64,000 nt of DNA from Dyella nitratireducens (GCF_014642835.1 NZ_BMJA01000001.1:1471257-1535256); one strand, 5' to 3'. Positions 24,865 to 34,828 are shown, counted from the first letter of the stretch. Notes: generated from the sequence alone by a model not told the origin. Numbers and translations: made by a program.

Positions 24865-25647
24865 ATGACACGCGCCCCTGCCAAGCATCAACGGCTGCGC
24901 CTCCTGAGCTGCAATATTCTGGCGGGGGCCAGCGTGCAGCGTTATCACCAGTACGTGACGCGTGGCATCAACGCGGTATTGCCTGCGCGCAGCAAGCTAG
25001 ACAACCTTGATCGCCTCGCCGAACTGCTGCCGCAATTCGACGTCGTTGGCCTGCAGGAAGCCGATGCCGGCAGCTTGCGTTCCGGCTTCCTCAACCAGAC
25101 GCGCTACCTTGCGGAAACCTCCGGCATGCCGTTCTGGAGTCATCAGCCGAACCGACCGGTCGCCCAGCTTTCGCATACCGCCAACGGGCTGATCTGCCGG
25201 CTGGAACCGGAGGTGGTGGTCGACTATCCCCTGCCCAGCCGCATTCCCGGTCGCGGCGCCTTGCTGGCACGCTTCGGCGACGAAGCCGGCGGATTGGCGG
25301 TGGTAATTGCGCATCTTTCACTGAGTGCGCAGGCGCGTGCGAAGCAACTCGCCTTCATCGCTGAGGTACTGCAGGATCATCCGCATGCCGTATTGATGGG
25401 CGATCTCAACACCGATACGCGCAGCGCGGAAATGCGTCATCTGTTTGCCCATTCGAGCCTGCAGCCGCCGGAACAAGCGGTACCGACGTTTCCAAGCTGG
25501 AAGCCGCGGCGCGCGCTCGATCACATTCTGGTGTCGTCCGGTATTCGCATCGACAAGATGTGGACGCTGCCGCAGGCGTTTTCCGATCATCTGGCGCTGG
25601 CTGCTGACATCCAGCTTCCCTTGGCCTCAACTAAAACACACAAATGA
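24865..25647 (+). CDS. Endonuclease/exonuclease/phosphatase family protein
   Basis: 260 residues without a signal peptide. EEP-fold motifs in order: SCNILAG near the N-terminus, GLQEAD (metal-binding Glu), VIAHLSLS, MGDLNTDT (catalytic Asp-Asn), and SDHLAL (catalytic Asp-His) near the C-terminus. The fold hydrolyses phosphodiesters or phosphomonoesters; the substrate is not evident. Its stop overlaps the next gene's ATG (ATGA). Confidence 0.85.
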   Translation: MTRAPAKHQRLRLLSCNILAGASVQRYHQYVTRGINAVLPARSKLDNLDRLAELLPQFDVVGLQEADAGSLRSGFLNQTRYLAETSGMPFWSHQPNRPVAQLSHTANGLICRLEPEVVVDYPLPSRIPGRGALLARFGDEAGGLAVVIAHLSLSAQARAKQLAFIAEVLQDHPHAVLMGDLNTDTRSAEMRHLFAHSSLQPPEQAVPTFPSWKPRRALDHILVSSGIRIDKMWTLPQAFSDHLALAADIQLPLASTKTHK

Positions 25648-26069
25648 GCGCACGACGTTTCTTTCCGATCGCCCTTCCCTGGTTTCTATTGTTGATATTT
25701 GGCCTGTTTACGGCCTGGCTGCGTTACGGCTTCATCGAGCCGCCCGAGCTCGCGCATCTTTGTGACGACGGGAATGGTCCGGCGTGGTGCGGTGCGCGCG
25801 CTGCGATCGTGCTCGGTTTCAATTCCTACGGCTTTGGCATCGCTGCCATCGTCGTGACTGCACTGTCGCTGATCTGGAAAAAGCCATGGCTGGCATGGCT
25901 GGCGGCTGCGCTTGGTGTGCTTGCCGTGATCCTGTATTGCTACTACCCCGGTGCGGTCGCACTGCTAATCGGCAGTCTGCGCCTGGTACGACTGCAGACG
26001 AACAGCATGATGATGACGCCAGGCCACCCAGACCGGCACGGCAATCGCCAGATTCAAACCCAGCCATAA
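25644..26069 (+). CDS. Small integral membrane protein, unknown function
   Basis: 141 residues with about four hydrophobic segments: residues 8-27, 53-75, 81-99 and a shorter one. The C-terminal 30 residues (from about TNSMMMTPGHPDRH) are hydrophilic and are encoded entirely within the 3' end of the convergent GH17 gene, so they may be a read-on extension. The ATG overlaps the upstream phosphatase-like gene's stop, suggesting one transcript. Not recognised. Confidence 0.65.
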   Translation: MSARRFFPIALPWFLLLIFGLFTAWLRYGFIEPPELAHLCDDGNGPAWCGARAAIVLGFNSYGFGIAAIVVTALSLIWKKPWLAWLAAALGVLAVILYCYYPGAVALLIGSLRLVRLQTNSMMMTPGHPDRHGNRQIQTQP

Positions 26070-27578
26070 CCACGTCACTTTGTTCATGCCCACTTCTTGC
26101 ACGACGGGTGCGATCGCCAGCAAGGGGCCGACACATGCCATGAAGCGCTGCTCCGTCGACGGCATGATGAACTCACGCGTCAACAGGCCAAACACACCGT
26201 AGGCGACGCACGGCAGGCAGAACAAACCCATTGGAAAATCCATGTAGCGTCCGTTGAACGCCAGCAGGATGTCGTAGAGCACCAGCGCGAACATGGCACA
26301 GTAACGCCACCATTGCGAAGGCTCGGTGTGATCGTGATGATCAGCCAGATGCGCCGCAATACGCCGTGCCAACGCTGCAGCAATCGCCAATGCCCCAGCC
26401 AGGCACACCGCTGAAATCAGCCATTCCCACCACCACTGGCAAGCAAACATCATTTGCCGCAGCTGCCATGCGGCAGAGGTACCTGCGGCGAAACCTGCCA
26501 GCAGCAAAGCCAGCCAACCCCGGATGCCATGCCAGCTGCGGCGCCGGCCGCCCGCGACAGCAAAAGCTGCTGCGCCCATGACACCTGCCAACCATCCCAG
26601 CCACCACTGCGGATCTTCCGTCACCGGCCCGAGCATGGGGAATTTCGGCTTGGCATCCGAATCGAAAATGCCCCAGTAGCCGCCCACGGTACCTTCCAGT
26701 TGGCGCTTCCATGGTTGATCAAACGTCTCGATCACGTTGTAAGGCATATGCACCTGGACGGCATAGCGCAGGAAGCTGCGCAGATACAGCGCTTCATCCA
26801 CCAGGCTAGGCTCGGCGGAGCGACGCAGGCGTCCCTCACTGGGCCAGCCGGTTTCGCCGATCATCACCTGCTTGCCGGGAAACGTATGCTGTATGCGTGT
26901 GTACACATCCTCGACGTGTTGCACGGCATCGATGGCCGCGACCGGATTGTTTTCCCAATACGGCAGGATATGGATCGTGACGAAATCCACCGCACTCGCC
27001 ATTTGGGGATAACGCAGCCAGTTTTCCCACACATCGGCATAGGTGACCGGAATCGAGGCTGGCACGGCCGCGCGTACCCGACGGATGTATTCGGCCAGCC
27101 GCTTGGGTGATAAATCACCGCGCAACAGCACTTCATTGCCGACGACGATTCCGCGGATCACCTTGGGATTGGCGTTGGCGGTAGCGACTCCCTGTTCAAT
27201 CTCGACATCATTGATCTTCGGCACGTTTCCCAACCAGATGCCCATCAGCACCTGCATGTGATAACGCGCAGCAATCGCCGGCACCGCAGCCAGGCCATTG
27301 CTTTGCGAATAGGTGCGCACACAGTCAAAGCGTTGCGACAGCGCACGCAAGTCTTCATCAATGCGCTCAGGCGTTATCACGAAATGTCGATCGAACGGCG
27401 TTTCGCCCGGCTTGCGAAATGGCGCGTAAGACACACAGGCAATGCGTGCTGACGGCGCATCCGGCAAATCCACCGGCCTGCCGATCTGCCACCACCACGC
27501 CAACCCGGCTAACGTCGCCAGGATCAGCGCCAGCCAGGCAAGACTGTAATGGGCGACACTCTTGGGCTTGGATGACAT
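25965..27578 (-). CDS. GH17-like beta-1,3-glucan hydrolase/transferase, membrane-anchored
   Basis: 537 residues from ATG 27578. An N-terminal membrane segment (residues 11-30) is followed by a GH17 TIM barrel at about 45-350 with acid/base Glu149 in VVGNEV and nucleophile Glu242 in GETGWPS. The C-terminal 180 residues hold about six transmembrane helices. The catalytic domain should face the periplasm. Related bacterial proteins modify beta-glucans, including osmoregulated periplasmic glucans (NdvB-type systems). The 3' end overlaps the convergent membrane gene by 105 bases. Confidence 0.82.
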   Translation of the reverse strand: MSSKPKSVAHYSLAWLALILATLAGLAWWWQIGRPVDLPDAPSARIACVSYAPFRKPGETPFDRHFVITPERIDEDLRALSQRFDCVRTYSQSNGLAAVPAIAARYHMQVLMGIWLGNVPKINDVEIEQGVATANANPKVIRGIVVGNEVLLRGDLSPKRLAEYIRRVRAAVPASIPVTYADVWENWLRYPQMASAVDFVTIHILPYWENNPVAAIDAVQHVEDVYTRIQHTFPGKQVMIGETGWPSEGRLRRSAEPSLVDEALYLRSFLRYAVQVHMPYNVIETFDQPWKRQLEGTVGGYWGIFDSDAKPKFPMLGPVTEDPQWWLGWLAGVMGAAAFAVAGGRRRSWHGIRGWLALLLAGFAAGTSAAWQLRQMMFACQWWWEWLISAVCLAGALAIAAALARRIAAHLADHHDHTEPSQWWRYCAMFALVLYDILLAFNGRYMDFPMGLFCLPCVAYGVFGLLTREFIMPSTEQRFMACVGPLLAIAPVVQEVGMNKVTWLWLGLNLAIAVPVWVAWRHHHAVRLQSYQAQTAD

Positions 27579-27805
27579 GCGGGTCTTGGGCGCGTCTTGG
27601 GGCGGAACGTTGAAGGATAAGTGGGGAACGGGGATCAGGGAACGGGCAAGGCGACATTCAACGGAAGACAGAAGCCGGCGTGTCATGACGCAGTTCGAAA
27701 CGCAAGCCATGACGTACCTGACACGCGCCTCGTGAAGCTCTGTTCATACCCGCAAAAACTCATCCATTACACTGCCCCTGATTGTCCGCAGGAACTGGAG
27801 TCCGC

Positions 27806-29881
27806 ATGGCCTCGCTAGCCGTATCGCGTCTCGGCCGCTGTTTTTTGACCGTTATTGCCGGCGGGATGCTGGCTGGTGCGGTAGCCGCGCAAACGGATGA
27901 TGCGTCGCTGGCATCGCAGCGTGCGGCGTTCAAGCAGGCTTATGCCGCCGCCAGCCAGGGCGGCGACAGCTGGCGCGCGCTGGCCGAGGGCCTCAAGGAC
28001 TATCCGCTATATCCGTATCTGCAAGCAGCCTCGCTGGAACACGATCTGCAGCAGGTGGATCGTCCCACCGTGGAAGCCTATCTGCGGCAATATCCCGACC
28101 TGATTCCCAGCAGCGATTTGCGTCGCGATTTCCTGCAGGAGCTGGCGCGTCGCCAGGATTGGACCGACTTCGTCGCGATGTACCAACCGGGGCTTGGCAA
28201 TGCACTGAGCTGCGATGCCCTGCAGGCGCAACTTGCCGGCAGCGCCAAGTTGGATTTCAACCGCGACCTGGCCTCGCTATGGGCCGAGCCCTCGCTGCCT
28301 TCCGCGTGCGATCCCGTATTGCAGGCCGCGTACGACCAGGGGCTGCTGACACCCGAACGCATCTGGTCGCGCATCGACGCGGCCGTGGAAGCGGGCAAGG
28401 CCAGCACGGTCTCCGGCATGGCCCAGTGGCTGTCGCCAGACGAAGCCAGGACAGCGCAGAACTTCGCCTTGGCGCTCAACGATCCTGCCGCTGCCGTGAT
28501 GGCGGCCAAGCAATGGCCCGACAACCTGCGCTCACGCCAAGCCGCCGCGCTGGCGCTGGTGCGTTTGGCGCGGCGCCAGTCCGACATGGCTGACACGGCC
28601 TGGCAGCAGCTGCAACGCCGTTTCCACTTCACGACGGAACAGCGCAACCATGTACTCAATGCGCTGGCCGTCTTTCACGCCACCGACTTCGACGACAACG
28701 CGCTGGCGCGCCTGGTCAACCTGCCGCCTTCCGCACAAACGTCAGCCAGTCGCGAATGGCGCGTGCGTGTAGCACTAGCGGAAAAGAATTGGCAAGCCGT
28801 GTTGGATGGCATTGCCGCCATGCCGCCTGCGCAGCAGCAGGATGACGAGTGGCAGTACTTCCACGCGCGTGCTTTGAACGAACTGGGCCGCACCGAAGAA
28901 GCGCAACGCGTGTATGCCAGCGTGGCCGATCAATCCAGCTATTTCGGTTATCTGGCCGCCGATCACCAGCACGCCCCGTACGCACTATGCAGCACGCAAC
29001 TGGCAGCCAATCCGCAGACGCAGCAAGCCGTGCTGGCTATCCCCGGCATCCGCCGCGCGTTCGAACTGTTCGCGGTGGGCATGCCCAAGCCGGCGCGCCG
29101 CGAATGGAGCCAGGCGTTGGCCAACGCCGATGCGCAGACGATCCAGCAAGCCGTGATCCTCGCCAACGAACGCGGCTGGTACGACCGCGCGGTATTCTCG
29201 TTCAACAAAGGCGACGCACTCAGCTACTACCCGTTGCGCTTTCCGCTGGCCAGCCAGGATGGCCTGGTACCGCAGGCCGAGCAGGCTGGCATCGATCCGT
29301 CCTGGGCCTATGGCATCCTGCGCGTGGAAAGCGCGTGGATGAGCGATGCGCAATCTGCTGCCGACGCGCGCGGGCTGATGCAACTGCTGCCTAGCGCCGG
29401 CGCCGAGGTGGCACGCCGCAACGGACTGCCCTGGAACGGTGGTGACAGCCTGTACGATCCGGCTGTGAACATCGAACTGGGCACGCGCTATCTGGCACAG
29501 ATGGCTGGGCGCTTCAATGGTTCGCCGTGGCTGGCAAGCGCCGCGTATAACGCCGGTGCGGCGCGTGTGAACCAGTGGCTCACCACGCGCAGCCAACTGC
29601 CGCCCGACCTGTTCATCGCCACCATTCCCTTCAAGGAAACCCGCGAATACGTGGCGCGCGTGATGTATTACAGCGTGATCTACGACTGGCGCCTGCACGG
29701 CAATGCCGCACCGCTCTCCACCCGCATGGTGCCGATCGGGCAAGCGTATAGCCGCGTGGACCCACCGAACGATCGCCGGGACCTGACCTGCCCGGCGCCA
29801 GCCGTGGCCTCAGCGGCATCCGCACCCGCACCTGCGGCAACGTCGGCAACGAATAAGCCCACGACGGATGCGGTGCACTAA
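27806..29881 (+). CDS. slt: Soluble lytic murein transglycosylase
   Basis: 691 residues from ATG 27806 (CTGGAG upstream). A signal peptide ends near VAA|QTDDASL, followed by a long alpha-helical superhelix region (about 30-470) and a C-terminal SLT domain in which Glu508 (GILRVESAWMS) is the catalytic acid, with GLMQLLPS and YNAGAARVNQW downstream. It cleaves peptidoglycan glycan strands to 1,6-anhydro products in the periplasm. The last ~30 residues are Ala/Pro-rich. Its TAA stop is directly followed by a REP doublet. Confidence 0.95.
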   Translation: MASLAVSRLGRCFLTVIAGGMLAGAVAAQTDDASLASQRAAFKQAYAAASQGGDSWRALAEGLKDYPLYPYLQAASLEHDLQQVDRPTVEAYLRQYPDLIPSSDLRRDFLQELARRQDWTDFVAMYQPGLGNALSCDALQAQLAGSAKLDFNRDLASLWAEPSLPSACDPVLQAAYDQGLLTPERIWSRIDAAVEAGKASTVSGMAQWLSPDEARTAQNFALALNDPAAAVMAAKQWPDNLRSRQAAALALVRLARRQSDMADTAWQQLQRRFHFTTEQRNHVLNALAVFHATDFDDNALARLVNLPPSAQTSASREWRVRVALAEKNWQAVLDGIAAMPPAQQQDDEWQYFHARALNELGRTEEAQRVYASVADQSSYFGYLAADHQHAPYALCSTQLAANPQTQQAVLAIPGIRRAFELFAVGMPKPARREWSQALANADAQTIQQAVILANERGWYDRAVFSFNKGDALSYYPLRFPLASQDGLVPQAEQAGIDPSWAYGILRVESAWMSDAQSAADARGLMQLLPSAGAEVARRNGLPWNGGDSLYDPAVNIELGTRYLAQMAGRFNGSPWLASAAYNAGAARVNQWLTTRSQLPPDLFIATIPFKETREYVARVMYYSVIYDWRLHGNAAPLSTRMVPIGQAYSRVDPPNDRRDLTCPAPAVASAASAPAPAATSATNKPTTDAVH

Positions 29882-29955
29882 GTAGGTTGGGGTGCAAACC
29901 CCAACATCACCATCCCTGACATGACGCGATGTTGGGGTTTGCACCCCAACTTACG
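29882..29955. repeat. REP-like doublet, copy C
   Basis: GTAG starts on the base right after the slt TAA stop. Arms pair as in the other copies, with one mismatch near the outer end (CTTAC instead of CCTAC). The right end touches a TAAAAT -10-like hexamer at 29956-29961 that probably serves the next gene. Confidence 0.87.
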
Positions 29956-29961
29956 TAAAAT
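29956..29961 (+). promoter_or_regulatory. Candidate -10 element abutting REP copy C
   Basis: TAAAAT followed by TGCGGC, the same string seen before ispA. A -35-like TTGGGG lies 18 bases upstream inside the REP right arm (29932-29937), so the repeat could contribute to this promoter. The gene starts 46 bases downstream. Confidence 0.35.
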
Positions 29962-30006
29962 TGCGGCGAGATGGATTCCCTCCCAAACAGCAGGAGGACG
30001 TTCGCC

Positions 30007-30957
30007 ATGACTCCGCAGCGCATCGTCATCCTTGGCGGTACCGGTTTCGTCGGCAGCTACCTGGTGCCACGCCTTGCCGCCGATGGACACCGCATCACTC
30101 TGCTTTCCCGCAACCGCGAACTGCACCGCTCGCTGGCCGTTCTGCCCAGCATCGCCATCCGCAGTGTAGACGTCTACGACGATGCCGTGTTACGACGTCA
30201 CTGCGAAGGCACCGATGCGGTGATCAACCTGATCGGCATCCTCAACAACACCGGCGCTCATACTTTCCAGCGCGCGCATGTAGAGATGGCGCGACGCTTG
30301 ATTGCCATCTGCCAGACCACCGGTGTAAAGCGTCTGCATCAGATGAGTTCGCTGAAAGCCGGCCAGGGTCAGTCGCAATACCTGAAAACACGTGGCGAAG
30401 CGGAAACGCTGGTCAAAGTGTCCTCGCTTGACTGGACGATCTACGAACCCAGCGTGATCTTCGGGCCTGGCGATGGACTCATCACACGCTTTGCCAGTTT
30501 GCTGCGCAAGCTGCCCGTGCTGCCGCTGGCGCGTGCCAGTTCGCGCATGGCACCCACCTACGTCGGCGATGTTGCCGAGGCCATCGCGCGTTGTGTCGCA
30601 AACGACAAGCGCGTCTCTCGCCGCATCTTCGAACTATATGGCCCCGAAGTGCTTACGCTGGGCGAGATCGTGCATGCCATTCGCGACGCGGCCGGCTTGC
30701 ACACGCGGATCATGCCGCTACCTGACAGCCTTGGCCGGCTGCAGGCGCAGGTCGCCGGCATGCTTCCCGGCAAACCCTTCTCACCTGACAACTTCTTGTC
30801 CCTTGGCACCGATTCCGTCGGCAGCGTGGACGGCTATGCCTCGCTCGGCATCGTGCCGCAGTCGTTCACGCGACTGCTGTCGCGCGTTCTCCAGGGCATG
30901 CCACGGCAACGCCGATTGGACTTGTCCCGCCAAACCTTCCGCCATCACGGCGTGTAG
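30007..30957 (+). CDS. NAD(P)-binding epimerase-like protein (complex I NDUFA9-like)
   Basis: 316 residues, AGGAGG at 29992-29997 and ATG 30007. The Rossmann motif ILGGTGFVGSYL opens the protein, followed by INLIGIL, the YLKTRGEAE segment and WTIYEPSVIFGPGDGL. This matches the atypical short-chain dehydrogenases related to the mitochondrial NDUFA9 subunit. Members often lack a proven enzymatic role; a ubiquinone- or lipid-related function is only an inference. It is followed closely by cca in the same direction. Confidence 0.8.
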   Translation: MTPQRIVILGGTGFVGSYLVPRLAADGHRITLLSRNRELHRSLAVLPSIAIRSVDVYDDAVLRRHCEGTDAVINLIGILNNTGAHTFQRAHVEMARRLIAICQTTGVKRLHQMSSLKAGQGQSQYLKTRGEAETLVKVSSLDWTIYEPSVIFGPGDGLITRFASLLRKLPVLPLARASSRMAPTYVGDVAEAIARCVANDKRVSRRIFELYGPEVLTLGEIVHAIRDAAGLHTRIMPLPDSLGRLQAQVAGMLPGKPFSPDNFLSLGTDSVGSVDGYASLGIVPQSFTRLLSRVLQGMPRQRRLDLSRQTFRHHGV

Positions 30958-30980
30958 GAGGAGCCATGGCACAATAAGGC

Positions 30981-32207
30981 ATGCGTACTTACCTGGTCGG
31001 CGGCGCGGTCCGTGACAAACTGCTGGGACGTCCGGTGATCGACCACGACCACGTGATCGTCGGTGCGCGGCCGGAACACATGCTTGCGTTGGGTTACAAA
31101 CCCGTCGGCAAGGATTTCCCGGTATTCCTTCATCCGAAAACGAACGAGGAATACGCCCTCGCCCGCACCGAACGCAAGACCGGGCGTGGCTATCACGGTT
31201 TTGCATTCCACGCCGATCCAGATGTAACGCTGGAACAAGACCTCGCACGACGCGACCTCACCATCAACGCCATGGCCGAAGACGAGGATGGCCGACTGGT
31301 CGATCCTTACGGTGGCGCGCGCGACATTGAACAACGCGTGTTGCGGCACGTCTCGCCCGCTTTCGTCGAAGATCCAGTCCGCCTACTGCGCGTCGCTCGT
31401 TTCGCCGCACGCTTCGCACCACTCGGCTTCACCGTGGCCGACGAAACCATGGCCTTGCTGCAGCAGATGGTGCGCGACGGCGAAGTCGATCACCTCGTAC
31501 CCGAACGCGTATGGGCGGAAACACGCAAGGCGCTCAGCGAAACACAGCCTTCGGCCTTTCTGCGCGTATTGCGCGAAGCCGGTGCACTCGCCGTGCTATT
31601 TCCAGAAATCGATGCCCTGTACGGCATTCCGCAACGCGCCGAATTCCATCCCGAAATCGACACCGGCATCCATGTGGAAATGGTGCTGGATGCCGCTGCC
31701 AGATTGGCGCCCGGTAACGACCTGGTCGGCTTCTGCGCACTCACTCATGATCTCGGCAAAGCACTAACCCCAAAAGAAGAACTCCCGCGTCACGTCGGCC
31801 ACGAACACCGCGGCGTACAACCTTTGCGCGCACTTGCCGCGCGCTTGAAAGTGCCCACCGAACACGCAGAACTTGCCGAGCTGGTATGTCGCGAGCATCT
31901 CAATGCTCATCGAGCCTTCGAACTCAAACCCGCCACAGCATTGAAGCTACTGACGGGATTGGATGCATTGCGCCGTCCAGAAAGGCTGCAAATTTTTCTT
32001 ACCGCTTGCATGGCTGATAAGCGCGGCCGTCTCGGCCACGAGAGCAGTGAGTATCCACAAGCTGCCTGGTTGCAACACGCACGTGATGCTGCGGCATCAA
32101 TCACCTCCGCACCTTTTTTAGCGCAAGGATTGCAAGGTCAAGCGATCGGGGCAGCCATAGAAAAAGCGCGCGTGCAAGCCATTGCGAATATGAAGATCGC
32201 AGGTTGA
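30981..32207 (+). CDS. cca: tRNA nucleotidyltransferase (multifunctional CCA protein)
   Basis: 408 residues. Class II nucleotidyltransferase start [13 protein letters not shown], then the metal-binding DHD in [10 protein letters not shown], the [10 protein letters not shown] motif and the [17 protein letters not shown] nucleotide-recognition region. A C-terminal HD domain carries THDLGK, giving the 2',3'-cyclic phosphodiesterase/phosphatase activities of the long gammaproteobacterial form. It adds or repairs the 3' CCA of tRNAs. Confidence 0.95.
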   Translation: MRTYLVGGAVRDKLLGRPVIDHDHVIVGARPEHMLALGYKPVGKDFPVFLHPKTNEEYALARTERKTGRGYHGFAFHADPDVTLEQDLARRDLTINAMAEDEDGRLVDPYGGARDIEQRVLRHVSPAFVEDPVRLLRVARFAARFAPLGFTVADETMALLQQMVRDGEVDHLVPERVWAETRKALSETQPSAFLRVLREAGALAVLFPEIDALYGIPQRAEFHPEIDTGIHVEMVLDAAARLAPGNDLVGFCALTHDLGKALTPKEELPRHVGHEHRGVQPLRALAARLKVPTEHAELAELVCREHLNAHRAFELKPATALKLLTGLDALRRPERLQIFLTACMADKRGRLGHESSEYPQAAWLQHARDAAASITSAPFLAQGLQGQAIGAAIEKARVQAIANMKIAG

Positions 32208-32255
32208 TCCAAAACAAAACCGTATTGGCTCTGTTGCGGCTCGCACGTCACTTCA

Positions 32256-33461
32256 TTAAAGCCGGCCACCCTGATCCGCAGCTAACAACTCCGCAGGCAG
32301 CGGCAACGCAGGTAGCCCACGCGCCAGCAACATTGCCTGGAACCGTTCACCCATCTGATCCGGCAAGGTGAGTTTTTTCACCTGCTGGGCAAGACGGTGG
32401 CGTGCGGCGTCATCGGCAGCTTGCTCATAGGCATGTTCGAAGATGTCCTGCAAACCGGCGGCGATCAGGAAATGGGCCTGCGGCAAATAGGTTGCTACGC
32501 CGAAGCCGGCGCTGTTGCCGGCTTCGGCCAAGGCGGTGAAGTCGACGGAGGCGGTGAGGTCGTTGAGACCGGGCAAATGAAGTGGATCGTTGTGTGCGCG
32601 ATGCCGATAGTGCGCCATCAAGGTACCGTCTTGCCGCTCCGGCAAATAGAACTCGCGACGCACGTAGCCATAGTCGATGAAGAGCATCAGACCAGCTTCG
32701 AGCGAACCGGCAATAGCCTGCATCCAGTAGGGTAGTTGCGGAAGAATTTCGGATCGGTAGCCGTCTTCGAAAGTTCGACCAAGATCACGTTCGACGTGCC
32801 GTACCGCGCCGGCAACCAGGGCGTCAGCGGGACGATCGACGCGCACCAGGCGCGCCTCGCCATCCAGCGCGACGTACTCCTCATAGACCTCACTGTTCCT
32901 AATCATGAAGCGCGTGGTCGGCAGCGCATCGATCACCTCGTTGGCGAACAAGATACCGCGCCAGTTCTCCTCGGGTGGTCGATCGAGCCACGCCACGCGC
33001 GTCATCACACCCGCCGGCAATGCAGCCGTGAGGCGTTCGCGTTGGCGTTCGCGCAAGTCGGCGCTGGGTTCCAGGATCAGGTAGCGACGGGGCAGTACGC
33101 TGTTCTCCGCGAGCGCCAAGAGCGCCGCTTCAGCGAATGCGCCACTGCCGCCACCAAGTTCGAGGAAATCCACCTCGCTGCCAAGCAAAGCCAGCACCGG
33201 TTGCACCGCGTGCACCACACAACGGGCGAACAATTCGCCAAGTTCCGGTGCAGTGACGAAATCGCCAGCCTCGCCAAACTTGGTCTTGCCCGCGCTGTAG
33301 TAGCCAAGCCCCGGTGCATAGAGACAACGCTCCATGTACTGCGAAAACGGCATGGGTCCATGCGCAGCGATGGTTTCGCGCAAGTGCTGCAGCAAGCGTT
33401 CGGAATGGGCAAGCTCGTCAGCGTCGGGCTCGGGAAGGCGAGAAGATCTGGGCGTCGTCAT
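32256..33461 (-). CDS. MidA-like SAM-dependent methyltransferase (DUF185)
   Basis: 401 residues; ATG 33461 overlaps the tatC stop (ATGA). The methyltransferase motif LELGGGSGAFAEA binds S-adenosylmethionine, with YLILEPSADLRERQ after it, and the family signatures GDFVTAPE, FANEVIDALP and FIDYGY. The eukaryotic relative NDUFAF7 dimethylates an arginine of a complex I subunit; bacterial targets are less certain. Co-transcription with tatABC is probable from the overlap. Confidence 0.88.
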   Translation of the reverse strand: MTTPRSSRLPEPDADELAHSERLLQHLRETIAAHGPMPFSQYMERCLYAPGLGYYSAGKTKFGEAGDFVTAPELGELFARCVVHAVQPVLALLGSEVDFLELGGGSGAFAEAALLALAENSVLPRRYLILEPSADLRERQRERLTAALPAGVMTRVAWLDRPPEENWRGILFANEVIDALPTTRFMIRNSEVYEEYVALDGEARLVRVDRPADALVAGAVRHVERDLGRTFEDGYRSEILPQLPYWMQAIAGSLEAGLMLFIDYGYVRREFYLPERQDGTLMAHYRHRAHNDPLHLPGLNDLTASVDFTALAEAGNSAGFGVATYLPQAHFLIAAGLQDIFEHAYEQAADDAARHRLAQQVKKLTLPDQMGERFQAMLLARGLPALPLPAELLAADQGGRL

Positions 33462-34219
33462 GGATGAGAAGGTGCATCGGCCGCATTCGGCTTGAGCAGC
33501 CAGCGCACTGCAAGCATGCCGAGTTCGTAGAGCAGGCACATCGGAATGGCCAGCATGATCATCGAGGTAATGTCCGGCGGCGTCACCACCGCCGCGATGG
33601 CGAAGGCGCCGACGACAGCGTAGCGCCTGCCCTTGCGCAGCTTGTCGAGATCGACGATGCCGACGGCCGCCAGCACCACCACGGCCACCGGCACTTCGAA
33701 ACACAGACCGAAGGCGAAGAACATGAGCATCACGAAATCGAGGTAATGCGTGATGTCGGTCATCATCTCTACGCCTTGCGGCGTAACGGCCGTGAGAAAA
33801 CGAAACGCGGCGGGAAGCACCAGGAAATAGGCAAACGCGCAACCGATGTAGAACAACACCAGCGCTGCCGCCAGCAATGGCCGCGCCAGGCGTTTCTCGT
33901 GCTTATAGAGACCAGGACTTACGAATGCCCACAACTGATACAGAATCACCGGCATGCTGATAAACAGCGCCGCGTAAAACGCGAGCTTCAGCGGTGTGAT
34001 GAAGGGGCTGGCCACTTCGGTGGCAATCAGATGCGCGCCTTCCGGCAGGCGCGAAACCAGAGGCGCAGCGAGCCAGGCGTAGAGGCGATTGGCGAACGGC
34101 ACCAACGCGGCTAGCACCACGGCCAACGCGAGGATCGCTTTGATTAATCGCGCGCGCAGTTCGAGCAGATGCGAAAACAAGCCTTCTTGCAGGTTTGTCT
34201 CGGGCTCAGGCGCTGCCAT
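33458..34219 (-). CDS. tatC: Sec-independent translocase subunit TatC
   Basis: 253 residues, six predicted transmembrane helices. Conserved features include HLLELRARLI at the cytoplasmic N-terminus and a long F(V)SPGLYKHEKR loop. TatC recognises twin-arginine signal peptides. It overlaps tatB by 14 bases and the methyltransferase gene by four. Start at ATG 34219 is preferred over a basic 18-residue upstream extension inside tatB. Confidence 0.97.
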   Translation of the reverse strand: MAAPEPETNLQEGLFSHLLELRARLIKAILALAVVLAALVPFANRLYAWLAAPLVSRLPEGAHLIATEVASPFITPLKLAFYAALFISMPVILYQLWAFVSPGLYKHEKRLARPLLAAALVLFYIGCAFAYFLVLPAAFRFLTAVTPQGVEMMTDITHYLDFVMLMFFAFGLCFEVPVAVVVLAAVGIVDLDKLRKGRRYAVVGAFAIAAVVTPPDITSMIMLAIPMCLLYELGMLAVRWLLKPNAADAPSHP

Positions 34220-34568
34220 GTGGCGTTTCCTTCGGCGCGTCGGCCTGGACGAAATCCTTCTGCACCTCGGCAATGCTCTCGCGCACCTCCGTCGCCGTGC
34301 TTGCCATCTGTTCGCGCGTCTCGCGTGCCGCCTTGTTCATCTCGGTTTGCATGGCCTCGGCACGCTCTGCGGCTTCGCGCGCGGTGCGCTTGAGCTCTTC
34401 GATTTCCAGCTCACGCTCCACCTCGGCGCGCACGCTATCCCATCCCTGCCGCAAGCGGCGCACCAAGGCGCCTGCCGTGCGCGCAGCATGCGGGAGCTTT
34501 TCCGGGCCGAGCACGATCAGCGCGATCAGCGCCAGCAACATCAGCTTGCCGAGGCTGATCTCGATCAT
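34206..34568 (-). CDS. tatB: Sec-independent translocase subunit TatB
   Basis: 120 residues. One N-terminal membrane helix (MLLALIALIVLGPEKLP, with the conserved GPEKLP hinge), an amphipathic helix, then a long charged, coiled-coil-prone tail. It docks Tat substrates with TatC. Gene order tatA-tatB-tatC. Confidence 0.96.
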   Translation of the reverse strand: MIEISLGKLMLLALIALIVLGPEKLPHAARTAGALVRRLRQGWDSVRAEVERELEIEELKRTAREAAERAEAMQTEMNKAARETREQMASTATEVRESIAEVQKDFVQADAPKETPHGSA

Positions 34569-34585
34569 GTTGCTTACCTATGCGC

Positions 34586-34828
34586 TTACTTGGATTCGCT
34601 GGAATCGCGCTGCTGACTGGCCGTGCTGCCGGCGCCGGGCGCCGGGTCGGCCTGCAGCTTTTCCTGTGCCTTGCGCTTTTCCTCATCCTCGTCACCCTGC
34701 ATGGCCTTCTTGAAGCCACGCACGGCGTTGCCGAGATCGGGGCCGATTTTCGTCAGCTTACCGGTACCGAACACCACCAAAATGATGACGAGCAGGATCG
34801 CCCAATGCCAAATGCTGTCCAAACCCAT
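34586..34828 (-). CDS. tatA: Sec-independent translocase subunit TatA
   Basis: 80 residues from ATG 34828. A single N-terminal membrane helix ([19 protein letters not shown] with the FGTGKL hinge), an amphipathic helix ([13 protein letters not shown]) and a polar tail. It forms the protein-conducting multimer of the Tat pathway. It leads the operon, preceded by a GAGG-type ribosome site. Confidence 0.96.
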   Translation of the reverse strand: MGLDSIWHWAILLVIILVVFGTGKLTKIGPDLGNAVRGFKKAMQGDEDEEKRKAQEKLQADPAPGAGSTASQQRDSSESK

